Below, one piece after another: positions 1 through 10,500 of a stretch of DNA of 64,000 nucleotides. Position 1 is the first letter of the stretch; each line of letters opens with the position of its first letter. The notes beneath the pieces were generated by a model. That model saw only the letters and a list, made by a program, of their open reading frames with translations. It ran no database searches and was not told where the DNA came from. Source of the DNA: Strongylocentrotus purpuratus (lineage: Eukaryota > Echinodermata > Echinoidea > Camarodonta > Strongylocentrotidae); contig NW_022145611.1 of NCBI RefSeq assembly GCF_000002235.5, positions 5,136,754 to 5,200,753 of the forward strand, in the 5' to 3' direction. A program made the translations under genes and the position numbers.

Positions 1-849
1 TGGAGAGAAACGGAAGATGATCCTTTATCGTAGGGTACTATTCCAATGTCTCAACATTGTATTTCTTTACTGTATAAAATTAATGTGCCTCATTTTTAGT
101 GCCCTTTTTTACTGGCTGGGGATGACTTGTGATTCTTTCAATCTCAATACATGAACTGTTTTGTTCGACCCCAGCCCCTCTAAAGAACTATGTCACGTCA
201 TGCTCCGGGGAGGTGGGGGAGGGGGGGGGGGGTCATTCCAACATGACTGGCTACGCACCCGCGTCTAAAAAAAGGTCGATAGGGTGTCTTTTCAGCTAAA
301 CGGCATTGTCGACGATTGTGGAGATGTCTTTAAATGGCAAAATGATGGGGGACTGGCAAAACGAATTGGTTGACCGTCAATTTTAAAAGAGCAATTAAAG
401 CAGGCAAAAACAAAATTTGACTCTTACCTAATTACGCCTATTTTTTTTCTATTTTGTACACAATTAGGAAATCGGTCATGATCCAGCCAACACGAAAAAG
501 GAATTTGGAACTGAATAGAGGCTGCATGCTTTCAGAAAGGAATCCATCCATCTAAGCAGTCGCGCGCTGAATGCTCGCGATCGCCCGCATATTACGTTTG
601 AATTGAAACGAGTTTACGCGCTAGTATTACGTACGTACCGTACGCGTACTGTATACAGCTCTAGCTAGCCTAGTTTAAATTGATTTCATTATGATCGTCA
701 TCATGTAGACAGATTTTTTGTTCAGGTGAGCAAACAAAATAACTTATAAGACTTAATTTTGGCCCTAAATATTTGACGTATAGAGGGTCTATATCAAGCT
801 TAAGACATTGGGATAAACTTTAAATCTTGGCCTACTTTGGATTGAAGAT
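1..849. other. Upstream flank, no gene recognised
   Basis: No long open frame, splice-flanked coding block or RNA gene is visible. A G-rich run lies near 212-231 and some CG-containing palindromic sequence near 560-650. It could hold distal regulatory sequence of CATSPERG, but nothing specific can be shown. Confidence 0.5.
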
Positions 850-1277
850 GTCTAGATCTAAGTTAGACCGAATTTTCCGTCTCTTCCGTTCGTTAGCCTC
901 TTATTGGGGTAGGGCCGGCTCTCTCTTTAATTATGGGTCAAAATCGAAATCCATTTTGAAAATCTTTTTCAACATGGATTCCGATTTTGACCCATAATTT
1001 CCTAAAAAGGGACTATTAAACTGATTATTTCAGTCAAGTTGGTAAGTGGAACTGATTTATTATAGCCTAGATCTAGGCCTAATTTACAATATAACATGCT
1101 CGAGGTAAAATGACATTTTGGGGAATTTTGGGGGCAAAACGCTACGACCAGGACTGGCCGTGGCGTTAGCAAGGACATACGGCTTCCGTCTCTAAAGAGA
1201 GAGCCGGCCGACCCTACCCCAATAAGAGGCTAACGAACGAAAGAGACGGAAAATTCGGTCTAGATCTAAGTTAGATC
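850..1277. repeat. Foldback element with about 75-80-bp inverted arms
   Basis: The left arm (about 863-930) and right arm (about 1190-1265) are near-exact reverse complements, sharing the core GTTAGCCTCTTATTGGGG and a GGCTCTCTCTTTA inner end. A second, smaller palindrome is nested inside (about 931-1003), built on TGGGTCAAAATCG and its complement. There is no coding capacity, so this is a non-autonomous foldback or MITE-like element. Confidence 0.8.
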
Positions 1278-3099
1278 AACAACACATTTGTAAAAGGGTG
1301 AGTGAACTGCGATGCGATCCGAGTGAGTCGAGATAAAGTTAGTCTGGCTAGATTTAGTATGTGTGTGTGTGTGTGTGTGTGCATGTGTTCAATGTGCATG
1401 CGAAAAAAGTAGATCTAACAGTTAGACCTAGTCATTGTGAAAAAAAAACTAACGGTTGATAATTTAATAGGGCCTAGGTGGGCTACATTATATTTCTTTG
1501 TATTGTGGCGTTTGGGAATCAACAAAGTAATAAACTGATTTCATCTTGCTGAAAATATGCATGGTACCTGTGACACAGAGCAGCTGAGCCTGTGAGTCAT
1601 GTGACTAGAAATAGTATTTTGTCTTAAGTGGCCGAAAACCCCCTCCTTTACTTCTGACTGGGTGTGGAAAGAATTGCATCCACAGAGTCAGAATCTACAC
1701 ACATATGACATCAAACTTTGGTTAACAGTTTAAACTTAGTTAGTAACAACTAATTACTTGTCTCCCATTTCTAATAGTTGTGTAGATCTAGGGAATATTA
1801 GGTCATTTAAAGAGTGCGCTTTCGCTCCGACAAGGAACCCAACTAAAATTTAAAAAACTTAAAAATCTGTCTGTTAATTGTTAAGTGTTGTCTAAATGAT
1901 TATGTTAAAATGGGAACTAGATCTAGCCTAGGCCTACTACTAGATCTTAAGCCTTAAACTTGAGGAAAGACGTAGAGTCTATAGACTATTATTAAAGTAA
2001 GTAAGTGTTAACTTATTGGAGAAAAAAGTTGTATGTACTAATGTAGACTAGATCTAGACCCTATGTAGATAATTATAGCATATAAAAAGTCTTTCCTTTG
2101 GCGCATTTAATATAATAGATTCATCAGAATCACATTTTAGGTGCCCATGCAGTTTGTAAGTGCACTAGGTCTACTAGACTTGAGCCCACTAATTTTCTTG
2201 CGATAATGATATTAGACTTTATCAGCTATTTGTTAAATTTGTATCTTCTTCAGTGGACCATGCTATACTAAAATAATAGAAAAGCTGACAAAAGACAAAT
2301 TTATTTTCACCTTGACCTAGGCCTGGGCTTGATAGTATTTACAAGAACTTTAACAACCTTTTTAAACTTCCGTTTTAAGAGTAAACTTAAGTCTTTCAAG
2401 TTATTTACGCTCTGGAGCTTAAAATAGGCACAATTACAGGCTTAAATAAAGGCTGAATCAAATCAAATATGTGAATCAAAGGTGAAATGAAATCAAAATC
2501 CAATTTTAAAAATCCCAAATATGCGACTTCTAGATCTAGAGTCGAGAATCTAATGAACTTTTAATAAAATTAGAAATAGGATCTAGACCTCTAGTTACAA
2601 CCAGATTAATTTGGTATTGAGTAGATCTATAACTTTCATTTTGCTGTAAATCTAAATTCTAAAAATGTTTTGCAGAAAGTGAAAAAACATGGGAAGCCAG
2701 GAAGGATTGAAATATTCATAAACACTCTAAATATGCATGAAATGTGGTCACCCCAGATTTGATAAACCCTTTTGTAACTGCCAATATTTCCTTAAGTTTT
2801 TTTGCCTAATCTGATGCCTCGTTATAAGCTATCAAAGTAGATTTCTTGCAGATTAGATTGCACATACACTTCAATACAATGAAGAGGAAGAAGGCAAATC
2901 CAGCCACATAAAAGTTCCTAAACAGCTTCATATTGAGGATGGCCTCTGGGTATTAGGTATTGCCACATCAAGTTCTTCTTTGGCATCTGTATACTTGCTC
3001 ACTTCTCTCACTGAATCAAGGAATAGCAAGACAAGGATGAAGAGAAAGACATTGAAATGTCCATGGAGTAATCACCATTCCAGCTGCGCCGCCTTTCCT
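1278..3099. other. Non-coding flank rich in CTAGATCTAGAC-type motifs
   Basis: This stretch has no supported gene. It contains a GT dinucleotide run (about 1361-1382) and many short palindromic words of the TAGATCTA / TCTAGATC / CCTAGG type (for example near 1790, 1917, 2045, 2530 and 2580). The same words are dense in the leader of the retrotransposon at 8220-8720. A first non-coding exon or promoter of CATSPERG could lie here but cannot be recognised. Confidence 0.5.
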
Positions 3100-3445
3100 G
3101 TACCCTTCTTCCGACCGGACCAGAGGAAATCACCTACAATTCAAACAACAACACTGTAGAATCCTTTCCTACCAGTACAGCTTCTTCCCCAGCACTATCT
3201 GGAATGTCCTTCCTGCAACAGTGGTTTCGGCTCCGTCTATTGAGTCTTTCCGGCGCCATCTTACACCACTCACCCTCCGTTAGCTCTCCAGTTGAGATGC
3301 ATCTTTTTACTTGCACTGTAACTTAGTTCTTTGTTACTGCACTCAATGTCATGTGTTCTTGAGATTGCAGCCCCAGCAATCAAAGTACGACTTTACTCTA
3401 CGAAGAGGACTGTACTCACTGAAAGAAGAAGAAGAAGAAGAAATA
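3100..3445 (+). mobile_element. Non-LTR retrotransposon (LINE) 3' end remnant
   Basis: The plus-strand frame ending at the TAG at 3281-3283 reads YQYSFFPSTIWNVLPATVV followed by SAPSIESFRRHL. This is the typical carboxy end of LINE reverse transcriptase polyproteins (a 'W-N-x-L-P ... S-F-R/K' signature). About 150 bp further on there is an A-rich GAA-repeat tail (about 3422-3443), as expected of a LINE 3' end. Only the tail survives, and the family cannot be assigned. Confidence 0.6.
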
Positions 3446-3889
3446 CCAGTGGATCTGCTGTGATGGACTTCACTATTCCATAATTAAAGAATCTCTGCCA
3501 CATGTATGGCTTGATGAATGGGAGCATTAGCAGGATAAGGGCGAAAACCTACAGATATAGGTGGGCTGTCACAAATGTCCACTGTAGTGTCATGGTGTTT
3601 CTGTCTCGTATACTTCCTTCAAGATCCCTCGAGGAGTATTTGGAATACTTGTCTGTCTTCTGTTTCCTGAAGAGGGGTCTAGAAGATAGTCTGGACTAGT
3701 AGGGGTCTGGACTCTTCCAGGATCGAAGCAAGAATGTATTTCCCTATCCAGCCTATTAATCCAAACACATCTACAGAAGTTTGAATCTATATCTAAGTAA
3801 GATGTTGAAGTACTAATAAAGCTACCCATACCTAGGTTTTGCCGACAGAGGAAACATACATAAATGTGGTATCAGAAGTCATATTTCTC

Positions 3890-4019
3890 CAGGGAGTGGA
3901 GAAAGCGGGAAAGCACTTAATCCAATGACCGGGGTAATAGTATATCTGTAAAGCGCTTAGAGACATCCGATATGTATTAAGCGCTATATAAAAGCTGAAT
4001 ATTATTATTATTATTATTA
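3890..4019 (+). repeat. SINE/LINE 3' tail with GCGCTATATAA and (ATT)n
   Basis: The sequence AAAGCGCTTAGAGACATCC, then TTAAGCGCTATATAAAAG, then an ATT run, is the shared 3' tail also present at 30634-30712, 45800-45838, 53635-53690 and 63855-63920. It is a truncated retroposon. Confidence 0.6.
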
Positions 4020-4347
4020 CCTGTCTTAGACCTAGAGAAATCCTTCCTTGCTTCTAACTTGATCAAAATTAAGTGAGATGTAGAATTAATACATTTAATT
4101 ATTCAGTCATTCATTAGCATACATAGGCATAAAAAAGAAGAAATAATCTAGTAAAATTATTGAGTAGAAACCATTTAACGATATTCTAATCAGATCATAC
4201 TAATAAAGAGATACTTTGAGACTCATTTTGTTAAAATAACTATGTATGCCTCAACTGTTAATGATGGATTATTATGATGTTAGTAACTCTTAATTTTATT
4301 TGTTTCTTTTGTTGCAAATGACCTAGCTTGAGAGAGTTATACCTGTG

Positions 4348-4554
4348 ATGTCAGGCATGTTACCATCACATCATTGGACCACTGTTCTCATAGTCCTTGC
4401 TGCCTTGATAACTTATGCCTGTGGATCATGTAGCTGGCACATAGACGTCGTTCGATCAGAGTTCCCGTACCTCTTTGAACCAATAGTTCAAAACAAACTG
4501 AATTATATTGTAGTGAATCTCGAGGACGTGACCGTAGGGAGCCTTCCAGAGGAG
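4348..4554 (+). CDS. CATSPERG: CATSPERG coding exon 1 (signal peptide)
   Basis: ATG at 4348; a second in-frame ATG at 4357 could also serve. Residues about 12-25 are hydrophobic (TVLIVLAALITYACG), a signal peptide with likely cleavage near the G-S-C-S-W segment. The exon ends in phase 0 at GAG|GTATGT. A pyrimidine-rich run and CTAG just upstream (about 4290-4326) could be an acceptor, so a separate 5' UTR exon may exist. Confidence 0.85.
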
Positions 4555-7500
4555 GTATGTGTTCTTAAAGCCCCACTGTACTACTTATAACTATTTGCGC
4601 CCTCTATATAGCAAACAATGCCTAATTAGCGCCTGTTGGTCCCCCATGATCCCTTTTTCTTATGTTAATTGAGAGCTGATTTGATGAGATAACCACCTGT
4701 CAGTGACCTTGCAGGGAGGTCTAGTCCCCCCGGCCAAATTAGTACAGACAGGCTTTAAAAGACCAACAAACTAACCCCTTTTTTTCCTTCTTTCTTTTAA
4801 CTAATCATACTGAACTTAATAAAAATGCAAGGTGGAATTGATAGGAGTACTGAACAAATAAATCTGATATAAATTCAGCAGATGAAATTATGAACATGGC
4901 AAGGAAAACCTATACTACTTAACCAACCTACTTTAATGTCTAGATTGCAAACTATTGAGTGTTAAAACATCAAATATGCTTTGCTATGTATATTTTTTTG
5001 CTTATAGCATCCCTAGATATACGGATCTTGTTGCATAATACTTACCACTGATGGTAACTTTGCCATCAATATTAACTACCATGGCAACATCACTCAACAA
5101 ACTATCAAATAAAGATTTATATGGAAAATTACCATTAATGGCAAAGTTACCATCAATGGTTAGTTTTAAAGCACAGGCCCAGATATCAATATAAACACTT
5201 CTTACATATTCTACAATGTATAGCTACATATCATTTGGAGAATAGCTTGAATAATGACTTGATGATATTGTGGGAAATGATTTGTGCCATTTCAATGATT
5301 CAATGATTTCAATGATGATATTTATAACATACATGTATGCACCTTGATCTACAATCCTATATGTTCCTTAGAAACTTTTGATTTCTTGAAGTCTAACTTG
5401 AAGACAGTCCTTTTATCAAAAGCATATGATACCAGAATGTAATTCAACACAATTTGTATGATCCTGTAGTCTCTTGTATTTCTTCTTCTTACTTTTCTTC
5501 ATTTCATAATTCACTTTGAAATGGTTTTACTACATAAATGGTTTAATATAAGTGTGTTATATTATATTTTATTTTTCTTATTTATAATAGGAAAATTTTG
5601 CAATTTTATCTTGTCATTTTGCAGGTAGAACCATGTATGTACCCATATTTTGTGCAAGTACAAGTCGAGTGCGATGAGATCTCCAGCTCCAGTACAATAG
5701 AGGCTTTACTGTCGGCGGGATCCTACCCAAGAATCACCATATCGTTTGGCGCCCTCCAAGACCAGAGTCTCTCGTATCACACCTGGACCGATTATGTCTT
5801 TGAGGGTGCACTTCTAGACATGGAGCCAGACTGCAATGTTGGATTCTGCCGACCCGTGTGGCTAGTTCCGTTGCCTACCAATGAAAAGTACCTGATAATC
5901 CATGTCAGTGTAGAAACTGTAGGTGTCGTCAAAGCAGTCTCCATGTCTAGGCAAGTACAGAGCTGCCAACCAGTACAAATTTGTTGAAATTGTATTTGGG
6001 AGGTATTGTGTGTGTGTGTGTGTGTGCCATTTTCAATGGTAACATGCTTATTCTAATCTGTAAAGTATCCTACAAGCATCTCACATCGGCAATGTGTGGA
6101 TGTTGATTGGTTCATCAAACACACCAGTCATGACAAAATCCTGCATATTCAACCAATTATCCATAACAAAATATCTTCCTGTGTGTAGGAACTGTAAGAG
6201 GCATTGATCTGTGTTTTTTTTTTTAAATACAATTTTTGTCAGTAAAATACAACTTTGGGAATTAGAAAATACAGTTTTGAACTCCAGAGGTTGGCAGGTC
6301 TGCAAGCACTATGAAAATGACTGACAAAGAAAGCGGACAAAATATACAGTTCCTCAGGTAGACAAAGGAACATCCCTTCATTTCTATTATGTAAAAATGT
6401 GTACAACAGGTGTCACATGCATATTCACCTGTTCTACACATTTTAACATAATAGCAGTGAAGGGATGTTCCTTTGTCTACCTGAGGAACTGTATATTTTG
6501 TCCGCTTTCTTTGTCAGTCATATTCATAGTGAAGTATGATCAAGCCTGCTGAGACTTGATACTGTAAAGCATCTAGACTGCAGCAGCAAAATACGGACAA
6601 CTTTATATATAAATAAACGACAAACAAGTATTTAAAAATAGCTGAGTGCAACAAAAGCTTTAATCACCCTGCAGCACAATGGTAGACTTACAATTCAAAA
6701 TTACAATAAAAATTATCAGTTTTTAAGATGAATATGAATAAGTTAAAGTAAAGGAAAAGAAATAGGATGACAGTAAGAAGGAGATTTGTCCGTTTATATA
6801 TTTTTCAAATGCTCAGCCATACATCTTCCCTCTGTTATTCAAAATATCAATGAGATTGAGAAGAAAAAAAATCTTCAGTACCGGTAAATCATTGTTCTTT
6901 TATTTGGACAGACGGATGATAACATTAGACGGTTACAGCCAGCGTGTATCTGCAAACTCTTCATATGTCCACAGTAGAATAGGAGCTGATACGGATCTAT
7001 CCGGGTTGGGACTCTTTGAGAACGAGACCCACCAGGTCCTTCCAGTTCACACAGTCAGGGGGATCACACCTATCCAAGCTATGGCAGGGTTCGTGAGAAG
7101 ACCGGTGGCTCTGATCAGCTCAGACTTCTTCCAGCATTACAGGGCAGTAGAAGTGAGTGTAAGACCTACACAAATACAGTCAAACCTGTCTATAGCAACT
7201 GCCCAAGGGAAACACAAAAGTGGTCTTTGTAGACAGGTTCCTTTAGTACATTTTTCAATGAGATACCATTTTCAAAGGAAACAAAAAATGTGGTCTTTGT
7301 AGACAGGTGGTCACTACAGCAGGTTTGACTGTACAAATCTGTAGTATTGAAGTTGTAGTAAAGAAGTTGTACTGTGTGTTTCACTGTATATGTTGGAAGG
7401 TCCTGTTGTGGTACTATATGAACAACACTAATAGTTCATTGATGTGCGTAATGAGGCCGCGATTGGCGGAAGGATATGGGAATAAAGCACTTTCAAGATG

Positions 7501-10500
7501 GCCACTTATACATGAACATTGTCTACAGTGATCTCTTATTTATCCGTTCATCTGATCTTTCAACATGGTGGCAGCGGTCAAAAGAATTGCCATATCTATT
7601 ACTATGGAACTGCAGATCACATAGGGCCAGCAATAATCTTGAATGACTTATGAAAGATTGATAGGGACGGTTTTTGAACTGCCGACAATCACACTGCACA
7701 GCCAGCAGAGTAAACTCACAGCCGCGTCTCCAATATGACTTTGTGTCGGCGAAAGGTTGCGCACTGTATTACGCGGGCAACACTACGAGTAGACTAGTGT
7801 ATCGACTATCAGACTAAAGCCCTACATTCAGGACCAGAACTGATGCGGAGGCAGAACCAGAGCCTAGAGGCTCGCCAGGAGCAGAGCCTAGAGGCTCGTC
7901 AGGAGAAGAGCCTAGAGGCTCGACAAGACCAGAGCCTAGAGGCTCGACCGGGACCGGGAACAGTACAGCTATAGGCCGCTACCTCGGACTCCAGCCCTGC
8001 ACTGCATTTTGGTTTTGGAACTAGCGTACGCCACTCGGACCCAGAGCGTCGTGTTGCGGACCGTGCAAGTAGATCCAGGACTGATTGCTGGACTTGGTCG
8101 GATCTGATTCAGTGATTGTGGAATGAAAACAAGATTAGACTCTTAATCAAATGGACTATAATCTAAGCAGACATATAATGTTTGGACTCGGTTTGAAACA
8201 GTTAAACCATAATTAATGTGCTATGACGTATAGAACTGGACTAGTCTAGTCTAGGGGTCTAGATCAAGACCTAGCCTAGATAGATAGTCTAGACACTTTT
8301 TTTTCTAGTCTAGACTCTACTTATGGATCTAGACTAGACCGAGTATGAGAATGAGTATGACTAAGAAGGTGTAACTTGATCAAAATCTACTGTCACTTTG
8401 TTCTATATTACTGGACCTGGTCTAGATCTAGACCAGATCTGGACTAGGCCTAGTCTAGATTTCTAGATGTGTTTACTTTAGACCTTGACGAGTCCAATTT
8501 CTACATGTGGACCTGTCCTAATTAAATGAATGATACACATCTCTTAGTCTTACATGTATGTAGAAGAGCTGATGTACTCTACTAGATCTAGATATAGTAG
8601 TGGTAGACTCTACTGGTACTAGACCAAACAGTGGTCTGTGGTATCCCCTTAAAGCGGGTCCAGGACCAGTTGTCTATGTTAGACCAATTACACAAGGGGG
8701 TCCAATTGTCTATGGATCTAGACTTGATATATCTTGATACATTTGAACCTGCATTTTGAAGTTGTACATAGAGTCTATAGTGTAAATGCTAATTGCTCTG
8801 TAGGCCTACATGTCGATCTAAGTCACAATTCATGTATTACATGTAATTACCTGTGTAGTCCAAGACCCCATTGTAGAAACCAGGACCATGGCCCGCTATC
8901 CAGAGATGAAGTGGGACTCTCGGTGTGGTCTCGCTGAAGAATTCACGTTATTTCAACAGCGAATGGAACTTTGCCTTCTCGATAATGAGATAACTGATAC
9001 TACAAAACAGGCAACAAAAATAAAGATAGCTCTTGGGAACGAAGGGTTACGCAGGATAAACGCCTCTAGCCTCAGCGCAGAGGATCAGAAGGACCCAGGC
9101 AAGCTATGGGCCCTAATCGAAGGCCAACTGAATGTCAAAGTGAACTTCAGGATTCATCGTCTCGAATTAATGCGATACAAGCAGATGTCTGGAGAAACGA
9201 TCGACGAGTTCGTCAATAGATGTCGGAGTAAGGCAAAGGAATGCGAATTCACCGAAGGGGAATTGAGTGAAAGACTTATAGAGCTGGTGATTTCGTCTAC
9301 ACAACTCGAGTCATTTCAGAAAGACCTACTCGACAAAGAAAAAGGGTTCTCAGTTGATAAGCTTCTTGAAGAAGGCCGCAAATATGAGGCCATTCAAGTC
9401 GGTAAACAGTGCCTGCAGACGCTCCACACCATTGGAAGTGGGAACATTGATGCTGTTAGTCACGACAGTAGGCAGAAATGCAGGAACTGTGGTCTTTCAC
9501 ACCTTCCAAAGAAGTGTCCAGCCTTCGGGGACCTGTGCAATGCGTGTGGCGTCAAAGGACACTGGGCGAAGATGTGTCGAAAGACGAAAGATCCGGTCAA
9601 ATCGAAGATCCCTCCTAGACGTCCACCATCACAAGACAGGTGGAGCTCACAGCAGAGACAGCCCAGAAACAGGCAGTATAGGTCTACATCCTTTCATAGC
9701 AGGAACCAGCGTAAGGTTGACGAAATTGGACCGGACGACACAAACCAACCGGACAGTGATGAACGTGAATTCCACATGATACATATATCGCTAAACTCTA
9801 TTGACTCGGAGCAGACCGAAGCATATGCGAGTATCAACATCATATGTCCAGACCTGAGGGGTCACCATCGCCTCAATGCAAAGGTTGACACAGGAGCCAG
9901 CGGTAATGTTCTGCCACTGCGGACGCTGAAGGACATGTACAGGGCTCGATGGAAAGATGTTATCCGTCCCACCACTACGCGACTATCTGCCTACGGAGAA
10001 ACGCCTTTACGCTGCTTAGGCACCTTGATGATGTCGATGATGTATGAAGGGTCGCCTTGGGTCGTAGACCAAACATGGTATGTTGCGGACGTAAAGGGAC
10101 CAGTCATTGTCGGACTTCCTACTTCCAGAAAGCTAGGGATTGTTACGATTCACACAGTAGAACAACAGATGGGCCTGGACAGTCCAAATGATCTTCCTCC
10201 CATCAGGTCAGCTAAAGACCTACAGGCGGCTTACCCAGACCAGTTTGACCAGATTGGGAACTTCAGTGGCAAGGCAACGTTGCACTTGAAGAAGGATGCA
10301 ACTCCATCAATTGATGCGCCTCGAAAATGCAGCATCCACCTGAGGGACAAGCTCAAGAAAGAGCTGGATCAGATGGAAAGAAACGGCATCATTAGGAAAG
10401 TTACTCATCACACAGATTGGTGCAGTTCCCTCACCACAGCCCTGAAGAAGGATGGGTCATTGCGAGTCTGCCTTGACCCCAAAAGGCTCAATCAAAACCT

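Noticed and set aside
4345..4347. Upstream GTG as the CATSPERG start
   Set aside because: A normal ATG follows at once (4348); non-AUG start not needed.
5951..5956. GT donor at 5957 (CAA|GTACAG) for exon 2
   Set aside because: It would put exon 3 out of frame; the GC donor at 5951 keeps the phase.
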